The notes: generated by a model not told the origin, from the sequence alone. Shown: positions 10,676-20,870, numbered from the stretch's first letter. The stretch: 64,000 bases of DNA from Comamonas testosteroni TK102 (GCF_000739375.1 NZ_CP006704.1:434001-498000); one strand, 5' to 3'. Numbers and translations are program-made.

Positions 10676-11104
10676 TCAGGGTTGGGCCTTGCGCATGATG
10701 AACGCGCGGGGTGGATCATTTTCTCCCTCCTGGTAACTGCCGTGAATTTCTGTACCGCAGCTGCCGTCGACCACTTCTCCCAGCCAGGTGCCGGTGATGC
10801 GTGAGCCGTCAGCGCTTTCTTCGAGCGTGACCGTGCCATCGTTCACATCGCCGACCATGGGGTGGCTGCCGCCCGGGCGGCTGACGCTGCCCTTGACGTT
10901 GCCTGCCCATTCGGGATGCGGGCCCAGCACCATGCGGGCGGTTTCTTCGCTGCCGGTGACGGAGGCTGTCCATTCACCTTGCAACTGCTTGTCGCTCATC
11001 TGCCAGTCTTGCGGGCAAGTGTTGGCTGATTTGGAGTAAAACTGGGCGCAGGCGCTTAGGGAGAAAGCGCTGGCAGCTATGAAAATCAGAGTTCTCAAAG
11101 TCAT
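10676..11104 (-). CDS. Small predicted lipoprotein, 142 aa
   Basis: Begins with a short hydrophobic signal ending in a lipobox (LSAC, Cys19), so it should be lipid-anchored in the envelope. The mature part is small, polar and Gly-rich, with repeated TGTW/GEWTA-like strands that suggest a beta-barrel of lipocalin size. No family is recognised. The start is 9 bases after the rep stop on the same strand, so it is probably translated from the rep transcript. Function unknown. Confidence 0.75.
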   Translation of the reverse strand: MTLRTLIFIAASAFSLSACAQFYSKSANTCPQDWQMSDKQLQGEWTASVTGSEETARMVLGPHPEWAGNVKGSVSRPGGSHPMVGDVNDGTVTLEESADGSRITGTWLGEVVDGSCGTEIHGSYQEGENDPPRAFIMRKAQP

Positions 11105-11113
11105 CTCGGGTCT

Positions 11114-13186
11114 TCAGTTGGCGGCGCCTGGCGCCGCCTGGTTCTTGCGTGCGGCAAATTCCTCGCGCAGCTTGCGCAGCTTCTCGCGCGGGTCTTCCTT
11201 GGCCGTGGCCGCATCGAGGCCCATTTCCTTGATGAAACGGCTGGGCTGGCAGGCCACCATCTCGCGGCCTTTTTTGCGGCGCTTGGTCCAGCTCACGGCC
11301 AGCGTGCGCTGGGCGCGGGTGATGCCCACATACATCAGGCGGCGTTCTTCCTGCAGCCGCGCTGCCGTTTCATCGCTGAGCTTCTGCTGCTTGCCGTCGT
11401 CGTCGTCGAGCTTGAACGGCAGCATGCCCTCGGTTACGCCGACCTGCATGACATGGGGCCATTCCAGGCCCTTGGAGGCATGGAGGGTGGAGAGCACGAC
11501 CATGTCCTGCTCCTTCTCGCGCTCGCTGATGGTGGACAGCAGGGCAATGTTCTGCGAGACCTCCAGCAGGCTCTTGACCTCGGTCTGGGTGCCGGCGCCT
11601 GCGGCATCCTCGATCTGGCCGCCGGCGCGCTGGGCCATCCAGTCGCAGAACTCCAGCACATTGCTCCAGCGCGCGGCAGCGACAGACTCGCTGTCTTCGC
11701 TGTCATACAGATACTGTTCGTAGCCAATTTCCTTGAGCCAGTCGATCAGAAAGCTGCGCGAGGCTTCAAAGCCCAGGGTGTGGCGGGCGCGGTATTCCAG
11801 GTCGTTGATATAGCGGCCGAATTCCAGCAGGCTTTCGAAGGCCTTGCGCGGCAGCGCCTCCTCCAGCATGGCATTGAACAGCGAGCCGAACATGCTGAGC
11901 TTGTGCGCAGCGGAGAATTCCCCGAGCTTGCCCAGCGTGGTGTGACCGATGCCGCGCTTGGGCGTGCCGATGGAGCGCAGAAAGGCCGGGTCGTCGTCGT
12001 TGTTGATCCAGAGGCGGAACCAGGCGCACAGGTCCTTGATCTCGGCGCGGTCGAAAAAGCTGGTGCCGCCCGAGACCTTGTAGGGGATGTTGGCCTTGCG
12101 CAGCGCCTTCTCGAAGGGCTTGGCCTGGTGGTTGGCGCGATAGAGGATGGCGAAGTCCTTCCACGCGGGCTGCGGGTTCATATTGGCACGCAGGCTCTGG
12201 ATGCGGGCCACGGCACGCTCGGCCTCGTGCTCTTCGGTGTCGCAGTCGACGATGCGCACGGGTTCGCCCTCGCCGAGTTCCGAAAACAGGGTCTTGGGAA
12301 ACAGCTTGGGGTTGGGGCCGATCACATTGTTGGCGGCGCGCAAGATGGCGCTGGTGGAGCGGTAGTTCTGCTCCAGCTTGATGACCTTGAGCTGCGGAAA
12401 GTCCACGGGCAGCTTCCTGAGATTGTCCAGCGTGGCGCCGCGCCAGCCGTAGATCGACTGATCGTCGTCTCCCACGGCCGTGAAGTGGGCGCGCTCGCCC
12501 ACCAGGAATTTCAGCAGCTCGTACTGCGTGGCATTGGTGTCCTGGTACTCGTCCACCAGCACATGGCCCAGCAGGCGCTGCCATTTCTCGCGCACCTCGG
12601 GGTGGCCGCGCAGCAGTCGCATGGGCATGCCGATCAGGTCGTCGAAGTCCACGCTCTGGTAGGCGGTCAGGCGCTCTTCATAGCGCTGCATGATGAGAGC
12701 GGTGCTGCGCTCGTTGTCGTCCTGCGCCATGGCCAGGGCCTTGCGGCTGTCCCAGCCCTGGTTCTTCCAGCCGCTGATGGTCCACTGCCACTGGCGTGCC
12801 GTCGCCACATCGGTGGTGCCGCCCGAGCAGTCCTTGAGGATGCCGGTGACGTCGTCGGTGTCCAGAATGCTGAACTGGGGCTTGAGGCCGAGAATGTGGC
12901 CGTCCTCGCGCACCATGCGCACGCCCAGCGAGTGGAAGGTGCAGATCAGCACCTCCTTGGCCTGGCGGCCGATCAGGCCTGCGGCGCGCTCGCGCATTTC
13001 GGCGGCGGCCTTGTTGGTAAAGGTGATGGCGGCAATGCGGCGTGGCGCCAGACCGGTTTCGATCAGGCGGCCTATCTTGTGTGTAATCACCCGGGTCTTG
13101 CCCGACCCGGCGCCTGCCAGAACAAGGCATGGACCGTCGGTGTAATGCACGGCCTGGAGCTGAGCGAGGTTGAGACCAGCAGACAT
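11114..13186 (-). CDS. rep: ATP-dependent DNA helicase Rep (UvrD/SF1A)
   Basis: A 690-residue SF1A helicase. Walker A AGAGSGKT is near residue 30, motif Ia/Ib around ITFTNKAAAEM, DEYQDTN (motif II), GDDDQSIYGWRGA (motif III) and a C-terminal VVLSTLHASKGLEW and YVGITRAQ. Length and motif set fit Rep rather than full-length UvrD or PcrA; those are the alternatives. The start at 13186 (MSAGLNLAQ) gives the N-terminus usual for the family; an ATG at 13228 would add 14 residues. It unwinds DNA 3'-5' and helps replication forks restart, which fits the nearby priA. Confidence 0.9.
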   Translation of the reverse strand: MSAGLNLAQLQAVHYTDGPCLVLAGAGSGKTRVITHKIGRLIETGLAPRRIAAITFTNKAAAEMRERAAGLIGRQAKEVLICTFHSLGVRMVREDGHILGLKPQFSILDTDDVTGILKDCSGGTTDVATARQWQWTISGWKNQGWDSRKALAMAQDDNERSTALIMQRYEERLTAYQSVDFDDLIGMPMRLLRGHPEVREKWQRLLGHVLVDEYQDTNATQYELLKFLVGERAHFTAVGDDDQSIYGWRGATLDNLRKLPVDFPQLKVIKLEQNYRSTSAILRAANNVIGPNPKLFPKTLFSELGEGEPVRIVDCDTEEHEAERAVARIQSLRANMNPQPAWKDFAILYRANHQAKPFEKALRKANIPYKVSGGTSFFDRAEIKDLCAWFRLWINNDDDPAFLRSIGTPKRGIGHTTLGKLGEFSAAHKLSMFGSLFNAMLEEALPRKAFESLLEFGRYINDLEYRARHTLGFEASRSFLIDWLKEIGYEQYLYDSEDSESVAAARWSNVLEFCDWMAQRAGGQIEDAAGAGTQTEVKSLLEVSQNIALLSTISEREKEQDMVVLSTLHASKGLEWPHVMQVGVTEGMLPFKLDDDDGKQQKLSDETAARLQEERRLMYVGITRAQRTLAVSWTKRRKKGREMVACQPSRFIKEMGLDAATAKEDPREKLRKLREEFAARKNQAAPGAAN

Positions 13187-13463
13187 GAAGCAGAGTGACC
13201 CATCATCAAAAACAAGGACTGGGAGCATACCGCTTCACCGTGAAGAGCCCTGATGACAGCGCCCACAACTGACAAAAATCAGGGACTCAGCGAGCATTTC
13301 ACCTACACGTGCGCTCTGCCGTTACTTGAATAATTGTTGTAATAAGGTGTTAGTTGTGTAGCGTGAAGATTGCATCGTGTCCGGCCTTGATCCCGACAGC
13401 GCCAGCGAATTGGCGATGGTTGAGGGATTCATCGTCTTTTCCTCAACAGTCAGGGTGCTGTGC

Positions 13464-14192
13464 ATGGCGAGAACCATCGGTGAAGTGAGCTTGGCCGCAG
13501 AACTTTGGACGCCTGCCGTGCAGCAGCGCTTTGAAGCGCTGTTCGCCGTGGCCGCGCGCAAGTCGCTTTCTGCCTGGCGTCAGGTTCCGCGCCAGGCGGC
13601 CGAAGTGCTGGTGATCGAAGGGCTGGACAGGGCAGAGGCGAGAGCCCCTTGCGTGGTCTATCTTGGTGGCGAGCCGGCCATGCAGCCGCTGGGGCGCTCC
13701 TCCCAGGGCTGGGCCGCACATCTGGATGCGGACTTTACGCTGTCCGACCTGATCGACATGCTTGATCGCGCAGCGGTTTTCCTCATGGACTGGAGAGCCC
13801 GGCACAGGACCGACGCACCCCTGTCGCTGCAGCGTGCCCTGCAGGAGCTTCAGCAGCAGGGGGTCGACTGTCCGCACCGCTTTCAGATCAAGTCCTGGGT
13901 CGCCCTGCCTGGCAGCGCCAACAGTGCGCTGCACATGCGCGTGCTGGCGCTGCTCGCGCGCGGGCCCATCGATGCCCGATCGCTGGCCGAGCACGCCGGC
14001 ATCGAAATGCCGCAGCTATCGACCCTGCTGTCCCTGCCTCAGCTTCAGGCCGTCCTGCACTGCAGTCTGCGCGGCCCCGAGCAGCCTGCGGACGCACGCA
14101 AATCAAGCACCCCAAGGCAGGCCGCCACTTCGGTGACGCTCCAATGGGTCAGCAAACTGACGGGCTGGATTAGCCGTGGAGGACGCACATGA
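13464..14192 (+). CDS. Unknown protein with a C-terminal winged-helix-like segment, first gene of a GTPase/roadblock unit
   Basis: A 242-residue soluble protein. Residues about 156-200 (MRVLALLARGPIDARSLAEH and what follows) have the spacing of a winged helix-turn-helix; the N-terminal 110 residues look alpha/beta. The start at 13464 has AGGG 9 bases upstream; upstream in-frame GTG (13377) and ATG (13416) are weaker. Its stop overlaps the GTPase start by 4 bases (ATGA), which indicates translational coupling. In actinobacterial conservons a winged-helix DUF742 protein sits beside a roadblock protein and a GTPase; this gene could be an analogous part. Homology to DUF742 is not shown here. Confidence 0.65.
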   Translation: MARTIGEVSLAAELWTPAVQQRFEALFAVAARKSLSAWRQVPRQAAEVLVIEGLDRAEARAPCVVYLGGEPAMQPLGRSSQGWAAHLDADFTLSDLIDMLDRAAVFLMDWRARHRTDAPLSLQRALQELQQQGVDCPHRFQIKSWVALPGSANSALHMRVLALLARGPIDARSLAEHAGIEMPQLSTLLSLPQLQAVLHCSLRGPEQPADARKSSTPRQAATSVTLQWVSKLTGWISRGGRT

Positions 14193-14755
14193 CATCTTTC
14201 ATGCCCATGCAGCCCGGCCAGGGCCTGCTGCGGGTGAGTCTGCTTGGGCCCATGGGCATAGGCAAGACCACGGCGCTGCGCAGCCTGTGCGGGGAATTCA
14301 TGGCAGGCAGCGATGTGCGCAACCTGGACAGGGCGGCACACAGCAAGGAGTTCACCACGGTAGGGGCGGAGTTTGGCGAGATCGATCTGGGCTCGGGCGA
14401 GCGACTGCAGCTGGTGGGAAGTCCCGGCCAGGACCGTTTCGATTTCGTGCGTCGCTGGGTGCTCTCGGCATCGGTGGGGGCGCTGCTGATGCTGGACGTC
14501 AACGATGCGGGCGCGGTGGATTACGCCAGCGAGATGCTGACGGGGATCGCAGAGCTGGAGCAGGCTCCCCTGATGCTCATTCTCAGCTGCCGCAGCGCCA
14601 GCGGGGCAAGGCTGGAGGCGTTCAGCTCGGCCCTGGTGGCCAGAGGCCATGAGATCACCCCGCTGATTGAAGCCGACCCGCGTGATCGCCAGCAGATGCT
14701 GGATGCGCTGAGCGTGCTGGCATCGCTGCTGTCCCTGCAAAGTCAGACCCTATGA
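14189..14755 (+). CDS. Small Ras-like GTPase (MglA/conservon type)
   Basis: A 188-residue P-loop protein. G1 is GPMGIGKTT at residues 20-28; a candidate switch I Thr is in EFTTVGAEFGEI; G3 reads GSPGQ at 77-81, resembling the MglA-type PGQ in place of DTAGQ. The usual G4 N/TKxD motif is not visible: the expected site after LMLILS reads CRSAS. It may bind nucleotide atypically. GTGGAGG lies 7 bases before the start. Both ends overlap neighbours by 4 bases. Prokaryotic GTPases of this class work with roadblock proteins that act as their GTPase-activating partner, and two such genes follow. Confidence 0.8.
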   Translation: MTSFMPMQPGQGLLRVSLLGPMGIGKTTALRSLCGEFMAGSDVRNLDRAAHSKEFTTVGAEFGEIDLGSGERLQLVGSPGQDRFDFVRRWVLSASVGALLMLDVNDAGAVDYASEMLTGIAELEQAPLMLILSCRSASGARLEAFSSALVARGHEITPLIEADPRDRQQMLDALSVLASLLSLQSQTL

Positions 14756-15153
14756 ATACCCATACCTCTCTCGTGATTCCGGCCGATGCGGTGCAGGCCG
14801 GCCAGGAAATCCTGGCGCGCGTGGTCGCCCCGGTTGCAGGCGTCCATATCGCCTTGCTCTGCACCCCTGACGGCTTCGAGATTGCTGCGCTGCGCATTCG
14901 CAGCGAGTTGCCGACCGAGCGGCTGTCGGCCATGGCGGGCTCGCTGATGGCCATGGCCAGGGCCGTGGCCAATGAAATCGGTCACAAGGATTGCAAGCGC
15001 CTGACCTTCGAGACGGAGTCGGGCACCGTGGTCTTCCAGGCGGTGAACGGCTCTTTCCCGGCCGTTCTCTGTCTGGTGGTCGATCAGAACGCCTTGCTGG
15101 GGCGCGCGCTTTGGGCGGCCGGCGAGGTTGCCACAGGGTACCTGCCTTCCTGA
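14752..15153 (+). CDS. Roadblock/LC7-domain protein (first copy)
   Basis: A 133-residue single-domain roadblock/LC7 protein: strand ALLCTPDGFEIAAL, long helix LSAMAGSLMAMARAVANEIG, then strands LTFETESGTVVFQAV and AVLCLVVDQN. The order beta-beta-alpha-beta-beta-beta-alpha is the family fold. Its ATG overlaps the GTPase stop (ATGA). Roadblock proteins such as MglB dimerise and stimulate their partner GTPase, so a direct partnership with the upstream gene product is the obvious reading. The cell process it controls cannot be told from the sequence. Confidence 0.8.
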   Translation: MNTHTSLVIPADAVQAGQEILARVVAPVAGVHIALLCTPDGFEIAALRIRSELPTERLSAMAGSLMAMARAVANEIGHKDCKRLTFETESGTVVFQAVNGSFPAVLCLVVDQNALLGRALWAAGEVATGYLPS

Positions 15154-15239
15154 TCACAGGTTCACTGGAGTTCTGAGTCCGAGTGGGTGCGCATACTGCG
15201 CACGGGTTCCTTGTCTTGCTTTTTCAAAAAGGTGGATTT

Positions 15240-15599
15240 ATGGCCTCTATCCAGGATTCTCTGAACGCTTTGATGACCACCGACGGCGCCGTCTGTGGCG
15301 CTCTCGTGGACAGCGCCAGCGGCATGCTGATGGGCAGCGTCGGCGGCGGCGTGGACATGGAGCTGGCTGCGGCCGGCAACACCGAGGTGGTGCGCGCCAA
15401 GCTCAAGACCATGCGCATGCTCAATCTCAACGATCAGATCGACGACATCCTGATCACTCTGGGCAAGCAATATCACATCATCCGTCCCGTGGCCGCCAAT
15501 GACGGTGTGTTCTTCTATCTGGTGCTGGACAAGGCTCGCGCCAATCTGGCGCTGGCGCGCCGCAAGACTGCCGACGTGGAAAAGGAGCTCAAGCTCTGA
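15240..15599 (+). CDS. Roadblock/LC7-domain protein (second copy)
   Basis: A 119-residue protein started at the ATG with AAGGTGG 4 bases upstream. It has a DGAVCGALVDSASGMLMG strand pair, a helix with an EVVRAKLKTMRML segment, and ILITLGKQYHIIRPV and VFFYLVLDKA strands, which fit roadblock/LC7. It is clearly different from the first copy. An 86-base gap separates it from the first roadblock gene, so it may also be translated separately. Two unlike roadblock subunits could form a heterodimer on the GTPase. Confidence 0.75.
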   Translation: MASIQDSLNALMTTDGAVCGALVDSASGMLMGSVGGGVDMELAAAGNTEVVRAKLKTMRMLNLNDQIDDILITLGKQYHIIRPVAANDGVFFYLVLDKARANLALARRKTADVEKELKL

Positions 15600-15722
15600 C
15601 GCGCAGTCCTTGCATCCGTCACAGCGGCCTGCCTTGCGCAGGCTTTGTTTTGTGAACCGGGGCGGCACTGAAAAATTTTCATCGAAGGCTCCGAGAGGTC
15701 TGCCGCAGCGCGCTGTCACAAT

Positions 15723-16679
15723 TTGCCGGTGCTGTCCGTTCTACTCATCACCTTTCCCTTCTTTGCGCTGGTGGCTTGCGGCTTTGCTGCCACATGGCGC
15801 GGCATCCTGCCCCAGGCAGCGATCCCCGGCCTCAACGCCTTTGTGCTGTACTTCGCGCTGCCCTGCATGCTGTACCGCTTTGGCGCGCAGACACCGATTC
15901 ATCAGCTGCTCGACATCAACGTCACCCTGGTCTATCTGCTCTGTGCGGTGCTGATGGTGGGCGCGACCGTGCTGCTGACACGCAGACGCCTGGGCTGGAA
16001 CGATGCCGCATTCGGTGCTCTGGTGGCAGCGTTTCCCAACACCGGCTTCATGGGCGTTCCCATGCTGGCGGCGCTGCTGGGCGCGCAGAGCGCGGGGCCG
16101 GTGATCGTGACCATGGCCATCGACATGGTCGTCACCACCTCCGCCTGCATTGCGCTGTCGCGGCTCGATCTGGCGGGAGGGCAAGGAATCTGGCTGGCGG
16201 TGCGCAATTCGCTCAAGGGCATGGCGTCCAATCCCATGCCTTGGTCGATTCTGCTGGGCGGTCTGGCGTCGGCCATGGGCTGGGTATTGCCCGGCCCGGT
16301 GGACAAGACCGTGGCCATGCTGGCCGCAGCGGCTTCGCCGGTGGCCTTGTTCACCATAGGCGCCGTGCTGGCGCGCTCGCAGATGAACAGCCACGAACGC
16401 GTGGCAGCGCGGGACTATGTGCCGGTTGCGCTGGCCAAGCTGGTCGTCCATCCGTTGCTGGTCTGGGCCGTCGGACTGGCCGCGATCTCCATGGGCCTGG
16501 GGCTCCAGCACGAAACCCTGGTGGTACTGGTGCTGCTGGCGGCTCTTCCCTCGGCCAGCAATGTGTCGCTGCTGACCGAGCGCTACGGCGCCCACAGCGG
16601 CCGAGTGGCGCGCATCATCCTGGTGTCGACCAGCCTGGCCTTCCTCAGCTTCTCCGCTGCCGTGGCGCTGATGACCTGA
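15723..16679 (+). CDS. AEC-family (auxin efflux carrier type) permease
   Basis: A 318-residue integral membrane protein with about ten hydrophobic spans. The segments GALVAAFPNTGFMGVPM and NPMPWSILLGG are typical of the AEC family, in which a conserved Asn-containing FPN motif lies at a broken helix. Substrates in the family are carboxylates and related anions; none can be assigned here. The start is uncertain: TTG at 15723 or GTG at 15729, both without a strong ribosome site. A good intrinsic terminator follows at 16683-16728. Confidence 0.85.
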   Translation: MPVLSVLLITFPFFALVACGFAATWRGILPQAAIPGLNAFVLYFALPCMLYRFGAQTPIHQLLDINVTLVYLLCAVLMVGATVLLTRRRLGWNDAAFGALVAAFPNTGFMGVPMLAALLGAQSAGPVIVTMAIDMVVTTSACIALSRLDLAGGQGIWLAVRNSLKGMASNPMPWSILLGGLASAMGWVLPGPVDKTVAMLAAAASPVALFTIGAVLARSQMNSHERVAARDYVPVALAKLVVHPLLVWAVGLAAISMGLGLQHETLVVLVLLAALPSASNVSLLTERYGAHSGRVARIILVSTSLAFLSFSAAVALMT

Positions 16680-16682
16680 TCA

Positions 16683-16728
16683 AAAACAAGAGCGGCTTGC
16701 GCAAGACCAGCCTGTGCAAACCGCTTTT
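16683..16728 (+). terminator. Intrinsic terminator of the AEC permease gene
   Basis: AGCGGCTTGCGCA at 16691-16703 pairs with TGTGCAAACCGCT at 16713-16725 with one mismatch, followed by TTTT and a second T-run. It starts 4 bases after the permease stop. Confidence 0.7.
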
Positions 16729-16769
16729 CATGCTTTTAACCCCCTTGCTTATGCAGATCCCTTTCGAAA

Positions 16770-16887
16770 GAGACAGCGAGCAAGGGCCTAGGCGGCCCCG
16801 CCGCCCCGCAGCGAGGCTGTCGTCCCCCTCCCGCATTGCGTAGCAAGGCGAGAGAGGGGGAAGGCGCGTCAGCGCCTCAGGGGGAGT
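16770..16887 (-). repeat. GC-rich post-stop element, copy A (after asparaginase gene)
   Basis: Lies immediately downstream of the asparaginase stop on the minus strand. In the gene sense it runs CCCCCTGAGGCGC, a CCCCCTCTCTC block, a short hairpin, GGAGGGGGACGACAGCC, then GGGGCGGCGGGGCCGCC and CTTGCTCGCTGTCTC. The same order occurs at 31247, 34922 and 38694. Confidence 0.75.
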
Positions 16888-16889
16888 GC

Positions 16890-18199
<1,310 letters not shown>

Positions 18200-18206
18200 A
18201 GCGGCT

Positions 18207-20438
18207 TTAGATGCTGAGCGGATCCACATCCACCAGCCAGCGCACCAGCGGCCTGTGCTCGGGCAGAGTGCGCAGCCAGTGCAGATACTGCTGCCAGGCA
18301 TTCAGAAAGCGCAGCAGGGCGCTGCGGTTTGCGGCTTCCAGCAGCATCTGGGCACGCTCCACATTGGCCACGCGCTGCACCGCCATGGGGATGGGCGGGT
18401 AGATGAACACCTCGTCCAGATAGGGCAGCTTGGCCTCTCTGGCGACCTGGGTGGCGGAATTCAGGAAAGCCTGGGCAGCTTCCTGGGTGCGCGCATCGGC
18501 TCGGACTATGGCCTGAAAGGCATAGGGCGGCATGCCGGCATCCAGCCTTTCCTTGAGTTGCTGCCTGGCAAACGCCGGGTAGTCATGCTTGCGCAGTGCG
18601 GTGTAGACGGCGTTCTGAGGGTCGTGGCTTTGAATCCACATCTCCGGATGGCTGCCCTGGTCCTTCACATATTGCGCATCGCGCCCGGCGCGCCCGGCGG
18701 CCTGCATCAGCAGGCAGAACAGCCGCTCCGGGGCGCGATAGTCGCTGGAGTAGAGCGCGCTGTCGGGTTGCACGGCAGCCACCAGCGTGATGCGCCGGAA
18801 GTCATGGCCCTTGGCCACCATCTGGGTGCCGACCAGCACGTCCACATCGCCAGCATGCACCTGGGCGAGCTGCTCCTGCAGACTACCCTTGGCCTTGGTG
18901 GTGTCGGCGTCGATGCGCGCCACACGGGCCGGATTGCCGTCGGGACGCTGCACATTGCGCAGCAGCCGCTCCAGCTCTTCCTGCAACTGCTCCGTGCCCT
19001 TGCCCAGCGGCAGGATGTCGGGGTTGCCGCAACTGGGGCAGGCAAACGGCACACGCTGGGTAAAGCCGCAGTGGTGGCAGCGCAGCGTACGGTCGCCCTT
19101 GTGAAAGACCTGGTGAGCGCTGCAATGGGGGCAGTCGCTCTTCCAGTTGCAGTCGGCGCAGAACAGCACGGGGGCAAAGCCGCGGCGGTTGAGCAGAATC
19201 AGGCTTTGCTCGCCGCGCTTGACGCGCTCGGTAATGGCCTCGATCAGCGGTGGCGAGAACACGGCGCGCCTGGGTTGCTGGCCCATGTCCACCATTCTCA
19301 CCCTGGGCAGACCGGCCACGCCTGAGCCGGCCGCTCCTGAGCCGGCCGCGCCTGAGCCGGCCGCGCCTAAGCCGGCCGCGCCGATACGGCTGGGCATGTG
19401 CAGGCGCAGGTAGCGGCCGACTGCGGGGTCCGAGGCATGCCAGCTCTCCAGGGATGGCGTGGCGCTGCCTAGAATGACCTTGGCCCCGGTATCACGGCCG
19501 CGCCAGATGGCCAGATCGCGCGCCGAGTAGCGCGCGCCTTCCTGCTGCTTGTAGCTGGCATCGTGCTCTTCATCGACCACGATCAGCGCCAGCTGCGGCA
19601 CGCTGGCAAAAATGGCCATGCGCGTTCCGAGCACGATGCGGGCGCGGCCCGTGTGCGCGGCCAGCCAGCTTTTGAGGCGCTGCGGGTTGGTCATGCCGCT
19701 GTGCATGCTGACCACGGCCTCCCTGCCATACCGGGGCACGAAGCGGGCGATGAAGCGCTCTTCCAGCTGCGGCGTGAGATTGATCTCGGGCACCATCACC
19801 AGAGCCTGTGCCTCGGGGCTGGCATCCAGCATGGCTTGGACGGCGCGCAGATAAACCTCTGTCTTGCCGCTGCCGGTGCTGCCATAGAGCAGGAAGGGGC
19901 CGGGGTTTTGCGCAATCTGCTCGAAAACCGAGGACTGCTCGGCGCTGAGCGCTATCAAAGGCATTGCGCTGCTGGCGTCAGGCGTATGAGCCACCGTCTC
20001 GGCGCTCGCCAGTGCTGTTTCGGCGGCCTGTGCCTTCCTGTGCTTGCCGGCTGGCGTCTTGGCTGTCTTGGGCGAAGCCAGCCGCCGGGCCAGTTGCTCG
20101 GGCGACATCTCGCGCAATTGTGGTGGCAGGGCGGCGACGGCGATTTCGCCGAGGCTGCGCTGGTAATAGTAGGCGGCAAAGGCCACCAGCCGTCGCCAGG
20201 CCTGATCCAGTGGCGCTATGCCCTGCAGCTGGGCGGCAATGCTGCGCAGCTCCACCCCATCGGGAATCGCTTCCGGGGCGGCCGGCGTATCCCAGACCAC
20301 GCCCAGCAACTCCCTTTTTCCCAGGGGAACGCGTACCAGCGTGCCGGGCTCCAGCGGCGCGTCGCTACCGTAGCTCAACAGATCACCTACGGCGCTATGG
20401 GCAGGGGTCTGGACGGCAACGTGAACAGTATGGGACAT
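18207..20438 (-). CDS. priA: Primosomal protein N', replication-restart helicase PriA
   Basis: A 743-residue PriA. The helicase Walker A is GSTGSGKTEV, motif II is DEEHD, and the zinc-binding block has the expected Cys pairs (CADC, CPHC, CHHC, CPSC). The start at 20438 (MSHTVHVAVQ) matches the family N-terminus; the longer frame above it is rejected. PriA recognises stalled forks and reloads DnaB. Oddities: a Gly/Ala/Ser repeat tract between motif III and the zinc block, coded by 15-base tandem repeats, and an Ala/Lys-rich insert before the helicase core. Upstream is the DnaA-box-bearing gap to hemE. Confidence 0.93.
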   Translation of the reverse strand: MSHTVHVAVQTPAHSAVGDLLSYGSDAPLEPGTLVRVPLGKRELLGVVWDTPAAPEAIPDGVELRSIAAQLQGIAPLDQAWRRLVAFAAYYYQRSLGEIAVAALPPQLREMSPEQLARRLASPKTAKTPAGKHRKAQAAETALASAETVAHTPDASSAMPLIALSAEQSSVFEQIAQNPGPFLLYGSTGSGKTEVYLRAVQAMLDASPEAQALVMVPEINLTPQLEERFIARFVPRYGREAVVSMHSGMTNPQRLKSWLAAHTGRARIVLGTRMAIFASVPQLALIVVDEEHDASYKQQEGARYSARDLAIWRGRDTGAKVILGSATPSLESWHASDPAVGRYLRLHMPSRIGAAGLGAAGSGAAGSGAAGSGVAGLPRVRMVDMGQQPRRAVFSPPLIEAITERVKRGEQSLILLNRRGFAPVLFCADCNWKSDCPHCSAHQVFHKGDRTLRCHHCGFTQRVPFACPSCGNPDILPLGKGTEQLQEELERLLRNVQRPDGNPARVARIDADTTKAKGSLQEQLAQVHAGDVDVLVGTQMVAKGHDFRRITLVAAVQPDSALYSSDYRAPERLFCLLMQAAGRAGRDAQYVKDQGSHPEMWIQSHDPQNAVYTALRKHDYPAFARQQLKERLDAGMPPYAFQAIVRADARTQEAAQAFLNSATQVAREAKLPYLDEVFIYPPIPMAVQRVANVERAQMLLEAANRSALLRFLNAWQQYLHWLRTLPEHRPLVRWLVDVDPLSI
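19313..19383 (-). repeat. 15-bp in-frame tandem repeat inside priA
   Basis: About four and a half copies of a CCTGAGCCGGCCGCG-type 15-mer, with single-base differences. On the coding strand it makes repeated A-A-G-S-G pentapeptides. Because the unit is a multiple of three, copy-number change keeps the frame. Confidence 0.85.
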
Positions 20439-20523
20439 GGGCTGGGATAAGGGGAAAGTGCTGCCAGGGCCGCAGCTTCTCAGAGCTATAGCAGATTTTG
20501 AGGCCTGCCAAGGCTTTGCGCTC

Positions 20524-20870
20524 TGTGGATAACTTTGTGAGAAAAAATACGCGCCAAAGCTCCAGTCAAGTCTGGTTCGCATCTGGAAGCCAGCGGGAGA
20601 ACTGGGTGCATCAGTAATTAATAGATTAAAAACAAATACTTATATGTATTTCTGGTGATTTTCCGAGATGGGGCAGACGGGGCGCATGCAGGGACTCTGC
20701 CTTGCCAGATCTGTGCATAAATCAGGTGGTGAGGCACTGTCAACCGAGAACCTCCCTAAACTTAACTGCGCGCAAACCATGGTGCAAAGTCCTTAACTTC
20801 CCAAAAAAATAGCAGGAATGCAAGCAGCCGCGAGACCTGATGCCTCCTCAGAACATCCACATGTGGATAA
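20524..20870. promoter_or_regulatory. DnaA-box cluster with AT-rich tract (origin-like or DnaA-regulated region)
   Basis: Three matches to the DnaA consensus TTATNCACA lie on the same strand: TGTGGATAA at 20524-20532 and 20862-20870, TGTGCATAA at 20712-20720 (shown as reverse complements). Between the first two, 20612-20652 is a strongly AT-rich tract in a GC-rich genome, as in a DNA-unwinding element. It lies in the roughly 660-base gap between priA and hemE, which otherwise holds no convincing gene. It may be a replication origin, a DnaA titration site or a DnaA-controlled promoter region. Confidence 0.6.

Noticed and set aside
11453..13198. 581-codon plus-strand frame opposite rep
   Set aside because: Antisense shadow; rep has all helicase motifs on the minus strand.
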